Positions 22,735-31,749 of a stretch of DNA of 53,991 nucleotides are shown piece by piece. Source of the DNA: Thiomicrorhabdus sp. (GTDB taxonomy: Bacteria > Pseudomonadota > Gammaproteobacteria > Thiomicrospirales > Thiomicrospiraceae); the NCBI GenBank assembly GCA_021648625.1, contig JAKISK010000002.1, positions 1-53,991 on the forward strand, in the 5' to 3' direction. The position numbers and the translations under genes are program-made. Positions within the stretch are counted from its first letter, which is position 1. Every line of letters starts with the position of its first letter. The notes below the pieces were generated by a model. It searched no databases and was not told the DNA's origin. It was given only the letters and a program-made list of their open reading frames with translations.

Positions 22735-23595
22735 ATGTCACCCGACCTATTAACCCAAGTGGTTCTGCCCGCCTCGCTGTTTATTATTATGTTTGGCATG
22801 GGGCTCTCTTTAAAAATTGCCAATTTTCAATCCGTATTGAAAAGCCCTAAAGCGGTAGGCATTGGTATTTTTGCACAAATGGTTCTGTTGCCTCTACTGG
22901 CGTTTATGATTGCTGTCTTGCTCTCACTACCACCTGAAATAGCGGTCGGCTTGATGATTATTGCATTGGCACCGGGTGGCGCAACGTCTAATTTATTCAC
23001 TTATTTAGCCAAAGGCGATGTCTCTTTATCCATCAGTTTAACGGCAGTCGTTAGCTTACTCATTCCATTTACGTTGCCCATTATGGTTGCATTAAGTATG
23101 CACTACTTTATGGAAAGTGATGTGTCCTTTACACTGCCTATTGTTCCAACCATTTTACAACTCTTTATGATTACACTGCTTCCCGTTGCACTGGGGATGA
23201 TGGTATTGGTACGTTGGGAAAATATCGCAACAAAAATAGAACAGGTATTAAAGTGGTTTTCAGCCTTATTTTTGGGGTTGATTATTGCACTTATCGTCCT
23301 AAAAAACATGGATCAAATGTCTGCTTTTTTTGCTCAAGCGGGCATGGCAACACTGTTGCTCAATACCGGTGCACTGTTGATAGGCTATAAACTGGCAAAT
23401 TTAACACAGTTATCCCAACCTCAAGCGACCTCGGTTGGATTTGAAGTAGGGATACAGAATGGTACTTTGGCATTGGTGGTAGCGGGGTCGCTTATCGGCA
23501 ATGAGGTGATGATGATTCCTGCGATCACCTACTCCATTTTAATGTTTTTTTCTGGCGGGTTGTTTGCATGGTGGTTACACAAAAAAAGGGGCTAA
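22735..23595 (+). CDS. Bile acid:sodium symporter (BASS) family transporter
   Basis: A 286-residue protein with nine to ten hydrophobic segments over its whole length. The BASS/SBF patterns FGMGLSLKIANFQ near the start, IIALAPGGATSNLFTYLAKGDV (about 85-105) and GFEVGIQNGTLALVVAG (about 237-253) are present; the last two line the sodium and substrate sites in this family. Bacterial members carry organic anions such as pantoate or keto acids with sodium; the substrate here is unknown. A C9 tract follows the stop codon. Confidence 0.88.
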   Translation: MSPDLLTQVVLPASLFIIMFGMGLSLKIANFQSVLKSPKAVGIGIFAQMVLLPLLAFMIAVLLSLPPEIAVGLMIIALAPGGATSNLFTYLAKGDVSLSISLTAVVSLLIPFTLPIMVALSMHYFMESDVSFTLPIVPTILQLFMITLLPVALGMMVLVRWENIATKIEQVLKWFSALFLGLIIALIVLKNMDQMSAFFAQAGMATLLLNTGALLIGYKLANLTQLSQPQATSVGFEVGIQNGTLALVVAGSLIGNEVMMIPAITYSILMFFSGGLFAWWLHKKRG

Positions 23596-23610
23596 AATAC
23601 CCCCCCCCTT

Positions 23611-23629
23611 TTTATCTGGGGATTAGGGT
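23611..23629. repeat. Solo M1 end
   Basis: TTTATCTGGGGATTAGGGT is one end of the M1 element with a base missing and no partner end close by. It overlaps the space between the BASS gene and the HicA-like gene. Confidence 0.6.
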
Positions 23630-23896
23630 TTAAAGTTTATCTGGCGTTAATCCCACTTGCTCTAAAAAGTGCCTCAATCGAGTCACTTCAGATTTATCTG
23701 AAATTTCATGCCCATGATGGGGCAAGTGCAGTGAAATTTCAGTGTCATTAAGCTTTACTTTGGCGTGATTATTTTTGGATAACTCAATCTTTGCACCGTA
23801 GTGTTCCAATGCGTGAGATAGCTTTTTCCAATCCAAATTAGTTGCAATAGGGTGGGCAAATATTTTTTCTAAAATGACTTTATGTTTATGGCTCAT
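23630..23896 (-). CDS. HicA-like small protein without HicB partner
   Basis: An 88-residue protein with the double-stranded-RNA-binding-like pattern of HicA/YcfA proteins: KHKVILEKIFAHPIATNLDWKK at the start, LEHYGAKIE, HLPHHGHE with His where HicA toxins have their catalytic His, and RLRHFLEQVGLTP at the end. HicA toxins are mRNA interferases normally paired with a HicB antitoxin. No HicB gene lies beside it: M1 elements flank it on both sides. Stand-alone members of this kind occur in many proteobacteria, so it need not be a toxin. Confidence 0.6.
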   Translation of the reverse strand: MSHKHKVILEKIFAHPIATNLDWKKLSHALEHYGAKIELSKNNHAKVKLNDTEISLHLPHHGHEISDKSEVTRLRHFLEQVGLTPDKL

Positions 23897-23947
23897 AACG
23901 TACTCCTTTTTGGTGTGTTACCTTTTTATTATACCCCTTTAAGTACT

Positions 23948-24112
23948 ACCCTAATCCCCAGATAGAAAATACGTTTATAGCGCAAGCCCTTGACGCACCT
24001 AGCAAATGTAAAAAAGGACGCATCACCAATAAGGTGACATTGTCTTTTTTACATTCACTATGCACATCAATTGCTTACACTCTAATTCGCATTTCTATCT
24101 GGGGATTAGGGT
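23948..24112. repeat. Element family M1 copy adjoining murU
   Basis: A 165-bp copy with perfect ends and ACT duplications (23945-23947 and 24113-24115). The right duplication overlaps the murU stop codon at 24114-24116, so the insertion is immediately at the gene's end. It probably acts as the 3' hairpin of the amgK-murU transcript. Confidence 0.88.
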
Positions 24113-24113
24113 A

Positions 24114-24824
24114 CTATTTACACCCCAATTGTTTTTGCGTTTCTGCTAGCCGTTTAACCGTTCCAACATCCGACCAATACCCTGTAAACAAACAGCCCGA
24201 GACCAGATTTTTTTGCATCGCCTCTCTTAAGATCGGGGCGAGTTTAAGAAACGCCACGTCATAGTGTTTAAACAGCTTTGGCGACAACACACTTAACCCT
24301 GCAAAGGTTTCATTGCCCGCTTCAATAACGTGTTGTTGCTCGGTCAAAGCAAAATCTCCTGTTTGATTGTGTTCGGGACTGGGAACCAATATGAGGTGCG
24401 CTAAACAGGTTGAATTTTCACGCATTTTTTTCGCCTGGTTCAATAGGTGTTCAAATTGAAAATCACAATAGACATCACCATTAATGACCAAAAATGGCGA
24501 CTCACCCAATAAGGGCAATGCATTTATAATGCCCCCCGCGGTTTCCAGCCCGCCTTCTGGTTCTGGCGAATAGTAAAGCTTTACCCCCCAGCGTTCACCA
24601 TGACCTAAGTGTTGTTCCAGCGTTTGACCCAACCAAGCATGATTGATTACAATTTCTGTGACGCCAATGGCGGCAAGTTTTTCAATATGGTATTCAATCA
24701 GTGGCTTGCCACAGACGGGAATCAAAGGCTTGGGCAAGGTATCGGTTAACGGACGTAAGCGATTGCCTCGCCCTGCGGCTAAAATCATCGCTTTAATGGG
24801 GGAAAAACGCACGTTATCGCTCAT
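24114..24824 (-). CDS. murU: N-acetylmuramate-1-phosphate uridylyltransferase MurU
   Basis: A 236-residue nucleotidyltransferase with the signature MILAAGRGNRLRPLTDTLPKP at about 13-33 (GxGxRLxPLT), a metal-binding NGDVYCD at about 114-120, and GYWSDVGTVKRL near the end. It makes UDP-MurNAc from MurNAc-1-phosphate in the cell-wall recycling route that bypasses de novo synthesis and lowers fosfomycin sensitivity. It overlaps amgK by four bases, as in other Proteobacteria. Without that context it could be called a glucose- or mannose-1-phosphate nucleotidyltransferase. Confidence 0.88.
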   Translation of the reverse strand: MSDNVRFSPIKAMILAAGRGNRLRPLTDTLPKPLIPVCGKPLIEYHIEKLAAIGVTEIVINHAWLGQTLEQHLGHGERWGVKLYYSPEPEGGLETAGGIINALPLLGESPFLVINGDVYCDFQFEHLLNQAKKMRENSTCLAHLILVPSPEHNQTGDFALTEQQHVIEAGNETFAGLSVLSPKLFKHYDVAFLKLAPILREAMQKNLVSGCLFTGYWSDVGTVKRLAETQKQLGCK

Positions 24825-25852
24825 ATTGCATCGCTTAATTTTGGCAACACTTTGTCCTCAATCAAACGTACTAAATCAGCCATTTCTGCGTACTGCGCAC
24901 CCACTTGTGTGATGTACTGCAAGGTCAACGGAATGTCATTTAAATAGTTCGTTTTACCGTCTCGATGGTTAAGTCGGGCAAAGATACCACTGGCTTTTAA
25001 GTGACGCTGAATCCCCATTAAATCCATTGATTGTTGAAATGCCTTCCATTCATCTTTTCGCATCAAATTTTGAGCGCACAATTGCAAAAAATAGACACGT
25101 TGCCATTCAGTCACCTGCTCGGCCGGCCATGCGATGTAACAGTCTCGTAAAAGCGACACCGCATCGTAAGTTAAGGCCCCTTGAACGGCATCTTGAAAAT
25201 CTAAAATACCCGGCGAATTCCCCGTGTTAACCATTAAATTACGGCTGTGATAATCTCGATGAACATAGACTTGAGGTTGTGCTAAGGCTGAACGTTGCAA
25301 ACACAACTTTACCGATTGCCACTGTTGTGCTTCAACCTTATCGAGTGTCTGATTTAAATGCGTGCCTAGTAACCAATCTGAAAACAAATCCATCTCAGTA
25401 TCCAATAAAGTCGCATCATAATCTGGCAAGCGCTTAGCCATTGCCTGCCCTTTGCTTTGCAGCGTAACCAAGGCGGTTAATGCTTGTTGATAGAGCGTAT
25501 CAGCTTCCGACTCGGTTGCATGTTCCAGTGCAAACAAGTAAGTCTCACTGCCTAAATCGGTTAGTAATAAAAACCCTTGTTCAAGATTTTTAGCCAGTAC
25601 TTTGGGCGCTTGTAATCCTATCTTGATAAATTGTTCTGAAATACGAATGAATGGACGACAGTCTTCAAACTCAATAGGCGCATCCATAATGATGTACGAG
25701 GTGTCTTGTCCGTCATGATTTGTGGCATAAATTCTAAAGTAACGCCGAAAGCTGGCGTCGTTTGATGCAGGGAGGGGGGGGGAGATTTTTTGTTGGGCAA
25801 AAAAAGGAAGCTGGGTCACCCAGCTCAACATCGTTTCAAATCTTTCAGTCAT
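24821..25852 (-). CDS. amgK: Anomeric N-acetylmuramate/N-acetylglucosamine kinase AmgK
   Basis: A 343-residue protein of the aminoglycoside phosphotransferase fold. It has an N-terminal FRRYFRIY region, the catalytic HRDYHSRNLMV (His-x-Asp) at about 200, and LDFQDAVQGALTYD with the metal-binding Asp. It phosphorylates MurNAc and GlcNAc at C1 for peptidoglycan recycling. The ATGA overlap with murU shows coupling. A C9 tract (25774-25782 on the + strand) codes for Ser-Pro-Pro-Leu-Pro near residue 25, so a length change would end translation early. lptD starts divergently 43 bases away. Confidence 0.9.
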   Translation of the reverse strand: MTERFETMLSWVTQLPFFAQQKISPPLPASNDASFRRYFRIYATNHDGQDTSYIIMDAPIEFEDCRPFIRISEQFIKIGLQAPKVLAKNLEQGFLLLTDLGSETYLFALEHATESEADTLYQQALTALVTLQSKGQAMAKRLPDYDATLLDTEMDLFSDWLLGTHLNQTLDKVEAQQWQSVKLCLQRSALAQPQVYVHRDYHSRNLMVNTGNSPGILDFQDAVQGALTYDAVSLLRDCYIAWPAEQVTEWQRVYFLQLCAQNLMRKDEWKAFQQSMDLMGIQRHLKASGIFARLNHRDGKTNYLNDIPLTLQYITQVGAQYAEMADLVRLIEDKVLPKLSDAI

Positions 25853-25894
25853 TTATAAAATACTCGGTTAAAATAAGCAATCTATGAATAATTA

Positions 25895-28282
25895 ATGATT
25901 ATCCTCTTAATGTCAAACATTGCGCCACAATTTAAAGCACGATTCTTAAATTTTCTACCCCCACTATCATGGGGGTTTCAGGGGGTTGGTGTTATTTTAT
26001 TAAGTGGATTCAGTGTACAAAGCATTGCAGGCGAGGATGAAAATCGTCTTAATAAAATTTCTCCCCCCCCCTGTGCGCCGTCTCTCATAACGCCTTTACA
26101 GCTTTCCCCCTTATCGTTTTCTAAGCACAGTAAAACGATAATGGTGGATTTAAACCAATCGGTAAAAAAGCTTGAAGCCAATCAACTGGTTCAACCCACG
26201 CCCAATAGCTACCTATTTAAGGGCAATGCTAAATTTACACAACCTAACTTGGCGGTGCTAAGCGATCAGATGTTGTTTAATAAAGTACAACAAACCGCGC
26301 AGTTTAAAGGGCACGTTGAAATTCATCAGCCCGAGATGTTACTTATGGCAAACCAAGTGGACATGAGTGAAACAGAGCAAACCTCAACGCTCAAAGAGGC
26401 TCGCTATCAAATATTACCCAGCCGCATGTATGGCCAAGCCAGTCAAATTTTCTTAGAACAAAAAATCTCTAAAGCCACGCTTAACCAAGCAACCTTAACG
26501 GCCTGCACGCAACAGCCCAATCAATCGCTCACTTGGCAGCTCAAGTTTGAAGAGGTCAAAATAAACCAGCAGACCGAGCAAGTGACAACTCGTCACGCCA
26601 AGCTGTTAATCAAAGGCGTTCCCGTGCTGTACACCCCCTATTTTTCCTACAGCTTGGCCGACCGAGCCAGTGGTTTTTTGTTTGCCTCATTGGGGAGCAT
26701 TAAATCGGTTACTCAAAAAGACCATTTACAATTTATTAAAATTCCCTATTTCTTTAATATTGCACCCAACATCGACAGCACGTTAACGGTCATTCCAATG
26801 GATAAACGGGGGCTTATTTTTGATAATGAATTTCGTTATCTCGATAAAACGCATAAGGTCAAGCTGGATCTGTCTTCCCTTCAAGATCAACTCACCTCAA
26901 AAGAGGGGCTAAGCAACACCGACACTGCTGGCAATGTTTCTTACGATGAAAAAATAACACACCGCTGGCGCGCCAGCCTTAATGCCAGACAAAACTGGGG
27001 GAATGGCCTCACCAGTAGCGTATTGTGGCATGAAGCCTCCGATGAGAACTTTTACGCCGATATTCCCGTTCAGTCTAGATACAACACCGTCACCCAAATA
27101 CCTAGGCATCTTAAGCTCAACTATCAAAAAGGGAACTTACAAACCTATGCCGTCGCTTCCAGTTATCTGCGCTTGAGAAACGCACCATTAAACTATGAAA
27201 AACGTCCCGAAGTGGGGTTGCGTTATCGCCATCAAATCGACAAAATAAGTTTAAACCTTCAATCCAGCATAACGGATTTTGTGCTGCCCATTTCATCCAC
27301 CACCAAGCCCGAGGCGTTACGCTTTAATATAAAGCCTTCCATTGAGTATCAAATAAACAAGCCTTATGGCTTTGTAAAGGCGACATTAGTCGGTAATCAA
27401 ACGCTGTACCAAATGCGTGATAATGCAAACAATACAACGGGGGCAAAATCACACAATTTATTTGCGCCACAGTTTGCGTTAAGGGGGGGGTTAATTTTTG
27501 AACGTGCCGTACAAATTTTTGGTCAAACCTATACTCAAACGCTTGAACCAGAGGTGCAATATTTATACACCCCTTACCAAAATCAAAAAAACTTACCTTT
27601 ATTTGATACCCGTAACCGAAGCCTTTCTTTTAGTAATTTATTTTCGCTCAACCGTTTTACCGGCTCAGATCGAATTGGAGATGCCAATCAAATCACAACC
27701 GCCTTAACCACTAGGTTTTTAAATGAAAATGGCCGTCAACTGTTGGATGCTGGAATTGGGCAAATCACCTACTTTGAAGAGCGCCGCGTTGGATTAACCA
27801 AAGAGACGGTTCTGGCTGACACCAGCTCTGATGTATTTTTAAAATTGGGGTTAAATATTGGGGCGCTCAACCTCTCATCTACCCTGCAATTTACCCAACA
27901 AAAATACGATTTATTACACGCCAATAGCCGACTAAAATACCGTTCACCACAGTACGGAACGCTACTGGCAAACTATGTATTATCCAATAAAGATACCCCC
28001 TCTCAAAAAGAGAGCTTAAGCATGGGGGGCTATACTGCATTAGCGCAAAACTGGCAAGTTGGCGTATATCTTAATTACGATCTGTATAATGAACAGCTTG
28101 ATCAAGGAAGTCTTGGTTTGCGATACGATGCCTGTTGCTGGGCCATAGAATTTATGACGGAACGCACACAACTTGACAATGGCTTGTATAATGATGAGTT
28201 TAGAATGCAATTTGATTTAAAAGGCTTAAGCACATCCAATCCAGCCTTTAAAAAATTCTTAGCCAGAAAATTACGATTTTAA
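25895..28282 (+). CDS. lptD: LPS-assembly protein LptD
   Basis: A 795-residue outer-membrane protein of usual length. A signal sequence (FQGVGVILLSGFSVQSIAG) ends around 48. An OstA/LptA-like domain follows (about 90-215: YLFKGNAKFTQPNLAVLSDQ), then a long beta-barrel domain to the C-terminal aromatic end KFLARKLRF. LptD with the lipoprotein LptE inserts lipopolysaccharide into the outer leaflet. The start may be at 25913 (MSNIAPQF), which gives a more normal signal peptide. A C9 tract (26063-26071) and a G8 tract (27483-27490) lie inside the frame of this essential gene. surA follows 57 bases later. Confidence 0.92.
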   Translation: MIILLMSNIAPQFKARFLNFLPPLSWGFQGVGVILLSGFSVQSIAGEDENRLNKISPPPCAPSLITPLQLSPLSFSKHSKTIMVDLNQSVKKLEANQLVQPTPNSYLFKGNAKFTQPNLAVLSDQMLFNKVQQTAQFKGHVEIHQPEMLLMANQVDMSETEQTSTLKEARYQILPSRMYGQASQIFLEQKISKATLNQATLTACTQQPNQSLTWQLKFEEVKINQQTEQVTTRHAKLLIKGVPVLYTPYFSYSLADRASGFLFASLGSIKSVTQKDHLQFIKIPYFFNIAPNIDSTLTVIPMDKRGLIFDNEFRYLDKTHKVKLDLSSLQDQLTSKEGLSNTDTAGNVSYDEKITHRWRASLNARQNWGNGLTSSVLWHEASDENFYADIPVQSRYNTVTQIPRHLKLNYQKGNLQTYAVASSYLRLRNAPLNYEKRPEVGLRYRHQIDKISLNLQSSITDFVLPISSTTKPEALRFNIKPSIEYQINKPYGFVKATLVGNQTLYQMRDNANNTTGAKSHNLFAPQFALRGGLIFERAVQIFGQTYTQTLEPEVQYLYTPYQNQKNLPLFDTRNRSLSFSNLFSLNRFTGSDRIGDANQITTALTTRFLNENGRQLLDAGIGQITYFEERRVGLTKETVLADTSSDVFLKLGLNIGALNLSSTLQFTQQKYDLLHANSRLKYRSPQYGTLLANYVLSNKDTPSQKESLSMGGYTALAQNWQVGVYLNYDLYNEQLDQGSLGLRYDACCWAIEFMTERTQLDNGLYNDEFRMQFDLKGLSTSNPAFKKFLARKLRF

Positions 28283-28339
28283 AAAGAAAACGCTTATTTT
28301 TTACCCCTCCCTTCTTACTGAAATAAACAATTGAATACG

Positions 28340-29656
28340 ATGACAAACATTATGAAACCATTATTATCCAAGCAACGATTATCTAAGCTATTTTTAGCCT
28401 TTTTTTTCATGTTCTCACTACAACAGACCGCACAGGCCGATGCATTAATCGACCGTATTGTAGCGGTGGTCAATACGGATGTTATTCTAAAAAGTGAACT
28501 GAACGAGCACATGCTGTCTCAACAGCAAGCGCTAGAAGAGCAAGGAATTCCCCAGCCCAGCATCGACATTTTGCAACAACAAGTACTGGATTCGCTTATT
28601 TTAGAAAAATTACAATTAGAGCGTGCTGGGCAATTGGGCATTGAAGTGCCAGATGAAAAAATTACCGAACAACTTGAAGGCATTGCCAAACAAAATAGCA
28701 TGAGCTTAATTGCGCTTAGAAAGCGCTTAAACCTTGAAATTCCAAATGGGTTTAACGCGCTTCGTCAACAAATTAAAAACAAAATGACCATTCAAGCCGT
28801 ACGCGAGGCCGAAGTGTTAAGCCAGACACAAGTATCGGAATCTGAAGTTAAAAACCTCATCAACCGCCAAGCGCTTAATAATCATCAAGAAGAACTTCAT
28901 TTAGGCCACATATTAATTGAACTGCCTAACTCTCCCACCCCTCAACAACGTGAAATGACGCTTAGAAAAGCCAATGCAATACACCAACGGCTACAAGCGG
29001 GGGGCGATTTTCGCCAACTTGCGGTTCAACACTCTGATGGCAGCAAGGCACTTAAAGGAGGTTCGTTAGGTTGGTTAAAACATTCTGAAATTCCCTCATT
29101 TTTTGACGAGGCCATTACAGGACTTAACTCAGGTGAGTTCAGCCCAGTCATTCACAGCCCTAGTGGCTTTCACATTGTAAAACTTATTGATAAAAAAGAG
29201 ACAGGTTCACCCAGCAACACGCTGTCGTATCACCTACACCGTTTTATTTTACCCAGCGACCAAGCTCTGCAACAAAAAAAACCTAAAGAGCTGTCTAACT
29301 TAGTGAGTTCATTGAACAGCATTGAAGCGTTTAATGCACTTAAAAATCACTTTCCTGAAGTTCCCAAAGAAGTAAATCAACAAAGCGATTTAGGCTGGCG
29401 AGTGCTGAGTGAGTTGCCCGAAGCCTTACGACCAAGCGTAAAAACTTTACAACCAAACCAAGCCCTTGAACCCATCCCAACACCGCAAGGCTGGATGGTT
29501 CTGTTCTTAGAAGCGGTAAAAGAAACGCCGCTTGACGCCGAAAACGTACAACAACAAGCCATGCAAGAGATTCGTATGCGCAAAGCCAATGAGATGTTTG
29601 AACGCTGGCTACAACAGCTAAAGAATGAAGCCTTCATTGAAATTAAACTTAATTAA
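28340..29656 (+). CDS. surA: Periplasmic peptidyl-prolyl isomerase and chaperone SurA
   Basis: A 438-residue protein. An ATG at 28340 is preferred over a TTG three codons earlier. A signal peptide (FFMFSLQQTAQA) precedes ALIDRIVAVVNTDVILKSELNE, the typical SurA N-terminus. The first parvulin domain is complete (LHLGHILIE...GSLGWL...FSPVIHSPSGFHIVKL); the second is divergent (LGWRVLSELPEALRP...). SurA escorts outer-membrane proteins such as LptD through the periplasm, which fits its place after lptD. Confidence 0.92.
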   Translation: MTNIMKPLLSKQRLSKLFLAFFFMFSLQQTAQADALIDRIVAVVNTDVILKSELNEHMLSQQQALEEQGIPQPSIDILQQQVLDSLILEKLQLERAGQLGIEVPDEKITEQLEGIAKQNSMSLIALRKRLNLEIPNGFNALRQQIKNKMTIQAVREAEVLSQTQVSESEVKNLINRQALNNHQEELHLGHILIELPNSPTPQQREMTLRKANAIHQRLQAGGDFRQLAVQHSDGSKALKGGSLGWLKHSEIPSFFDEAITGLNSGEFSPVIHSPSGFHIVKLIDKKETGSPSNTLSYHLHRFILPSDQALQQKKPKELSNLVSSLNSIEAFNALKNHFPEVPKEVNQQSDLGWRVLSELPEALRPSVKTLQPNQALEPIPTPQGWMVLFLEAVKETPLDAENVQQQAMQEIRMRKANEMFERWLQQLKNEAFIEIKLN

Positions 29657-29659
29657 TAC

Positions 29660-29818
29660 GAGACCTTTGCGCGAGAGGGGCGCGAGAGGAAAAAGTGATA
29701 AAATTTGACTGATTGAGGCGGAAACCGCAGGGAATAGCTGGCTATTCGCAAGGTTTTCAACGAAAATCAGGGTTATTTTAGCCTTTTTCATCCGTGCATC
29801 CTTTCGTGCAAAGGTCTC
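29660..29818. repeat. Element family M2 copy between surA and pdxA
   Basis: A 159-bp element with inverted ends GAGACCTTTGCGCGA and TCGTGCAAAGGTCTC, flanked by AATAC on both sides (29655-29659 and 29819-29823), a 5-bp duplication. It has no coding capacity. It starts three bases after the surA stop and lies within the surA-pdxA operon, so it is transcribed. Confidence 0.85.
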
Positions 29819-29840
29819 AATACGAGTAAACAACTTTAAC

Positions 29841-30860
29841 ATGACGCACAACACGCCACACCCAACAACGCAACGATTTGTCATTACCTCTGGCGAACCT
29901 GCGGGCATTGGCCCAGACTTGGTTTTACAACTGGCACAATCGGACTGGCCAATGGAACTGGTGGTGATTGCAGACAAACGCCTATTAACCCAACGAGCAA
30001 AAATGCTTGGACTGCCCATCTCGTTTAAAGCCTATCAAGCCGATTTACCCCCCCAGCCCAGTCAACAAGGTCAAATAACATTATTACACATTGAAACCAA
30101 TACGCCCGTTAAGGCAGGTCAACTGAATGTGAAAAATGCAGACTATGTGATTCGCATGTTAAAAACCGCCATTCAAGGCTGTTTAAAACAAAAATTTTCA
30201 GCCATGATTACAGGACCGATTCACAAAGGAATCATTAATGAAGCAGGGCTTCCCTTTACAGGGCACACCGAACTCTTAGCCCAAGAAAGCAACACCAAGC
30301 AAGTGGTGATGATGCTTGCCACCCCCGGTTTACGAGTCGCGCTGGTAACCACGCACTTGCCTTTACTCGAGGTTCCCAACGCCATTACCCCTACGCTATT
30401 AACCGATGTATTGCACATTACCCACAACGCCCTAACACAGCAATTTGGCATTAAAGATCCCACCATACTCGTTGCAGGGTTAAACCCCCATGCGGGCGAA
30501 GAGGGTCACATGGGACGCGAAGAAATTGATATTATTTGTCCTGTTTTAAACACCTTAAAATCTCAAATGAACTTAAACGGCCCCTTGCCCGCAGACACCC
30601 TCTTTACTCCAAAGTATTTAGAGCAAGCCGATGCGGTATTGGCGATGTATCACGATCAAGGTTTACCCGTTTTAAAACACATTGGCTTCGGTAATGCCGT
30701 CAATATTACGTTAGGGTTGCCTTTTGTTCGTACCTCGGTGGATCATGGAACCGCTTTATCGCTTGCTGGCACAGGTGAGGCCGATGCACAAAGTTTTCGG
30801 TACGCAATTCGCGTTGCACAAGAAATGACACAAGCACCCATCCCCCAAACCCCCTCTTAG
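29841..30860 (+). CDS. pdxA: 4-hydroxythreonine-4-phosphate dehydrogenase PdxA
   Basis: A 339-residue protein beginning with the family motif [12 protein letters not shown]. It has GHTELLAQ (metal-binding His), [16 protein letters not shown] and [16 protein letters not shown] near the C-terminus, and TSVDHGTAL at the end. It oxidises 4-phosphohydroxythreonine with NAD in pyridoxal phosphate synthesis. A C7 tract at 30048-30054 codes for DLPPQP. rsmA follows nine bases later. The surA-pdxA-rsmA-apaH order is the usual one. Confidence 0.94.
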   Translation: MTHNTPHPTTQRFVITSGEPAGIGPDLVLQLAQSDWPMELVVIADKRLLTQRAKMLGLPISFKAYQADLPPQPSQQGQITLLHIETNTPVKAGQLNVKNADYVIRMLKTAIQGCLKQKFSAMITGPIHKGIINEAGLPFTGHTELLAQESNTKQVVMMLATPGLRVALVTTHLPLLEVPNAITPTLLTDVLHITHNALTQQFGIKDPTILVAGLNPHAGEEGHMGREEIDIICPVLNTLKSQMNLNGPLPADTLFTPKYLEQADAVLAMYHDQGLPVLKHIGFGNAVNITLGLPFVRTSVDHGTALSLAGTGEADAQSFRYAIRVAQEMTQAPIPQTPS

Positions 30861-30869
30861 AGAACCCAT

Positions 30870-31715
30870 ATGGCAAAACAAACTTCTGGACGTTCCAGCA
30901 CACATAAACATAAAAAACAGTTTGGGCAAAACTTCTTAAACAACGGTCGAATCATAGATCAGATTGTCGCCGCCATTCGCCCCCAAAAAAACGATCACAT
31001 GGTCGAAATTGGTCCAGGTGAGGCTGCCCTAACCCGCCCTTTAATTGATCGTGTTAAAACGCTGGACATTATCGAGATCGACAACGACCTCATTGCGCCA
31101 CTCAAAATTCAATTTGCCAGCAAGCCAGCCTTTAACCTACACCACACCGATGCGCTTAAGTTTGACTACGCCACACTGCTTTCAAACAGCAAAAACGAAT
31201 CCGAAGCAACACAATCCCTTCGAATCGTAGGCAATCTCCCCTACAACATTTCAAGCCCACTCATGTTTCACCTACTCACCTATGCCGAATGCATTCAAGA
31301 CATGCACTTTATGTTGCAAAAAGAGGTGGTTGACCGAATTACCGCACAACCAGGCATCAAAGCCTATGGCCGTTTAAGTGTGATGTTGCAATACGCCTGC
31401 CAAACCGAATCGCTGTTTACCGTGGGACCCGAAAATTTTACCCCCCCCCCTAAAGTCGATTCGGCCATTGTGCGGTTAATTCCACACGCCAGCAAACCTT
31501 TTGTGGCAGAAAATGAGAAAGCGTTTAAAGATATCGTAAGGCAGTCGTTTAGCCAAAAACGCAAAACACTGCGTAACAACCTAAAAGGCTGGTTAAGCGT
31601 TGAACAAATCGAACAGTGTGGCATTGATCCCAGTATACGTGCAGAAACCATTCCCGTAGAAGGCTTTGTGAAACTTGCTAACCTGCATTTTCAATGCAAT
31701 CAACCATCTCCATAA
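30870..31715 (+). CDS. rsmA: 16S rRNA dimethyladenosine transferase RsmA (KsgA)
   Basis: A 281-residue protein with KKQFGQNFLNNGRIIDQIV at the start, the SAM site VEIGPGEAALTRPL, the catalytic NLPYNISSPL (about 118-127), and FTPPPKVDSAIVRL. It dimethylates A1518 and A1519 of 16S rRNA. The PPP of the last motif is written with ten consecutive C (31441-31450), so slippage would truncate the C-terminal domain. apaH follows within the operon. Confidence 0.95.
   Translation: MAKQTSGRSSTHKHKKQFGQNFLNNGRIIDQIVAAIRPQKNDHMVEIGPGEAALTRPLIDRVKTLDIIEIDNDLIAPLKIQFASKPAFNLHHTDALKFDYATLLSNSKNESEATQSLRIVGNLPYNISSPLMFHLLTYAECIQDMHFMLQKEVVDRITAQPGIKAYGRLSVMLQYACQTESLFTVGPENFTPPPKVDSAIVRLIPHASKPFVAENEKAFKDIVRQSFSQKRKTLRNNLKGWLSVEQIEQCGIDPSIRAETIPVEGFVKLANLHFQCNQPSP
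31441..31450. repeat. C10 tract inside rsmA
   Basis: Ten C in a row within the conserved TPPPK codons. Synonymous codons could have avoided the run, so it is either tolerated or maintained in this genome. Confidence 0.7.
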
Positions 31716-31749
31716 TCTCGTACAAATACAAAATAAGGCGTTAAACACA

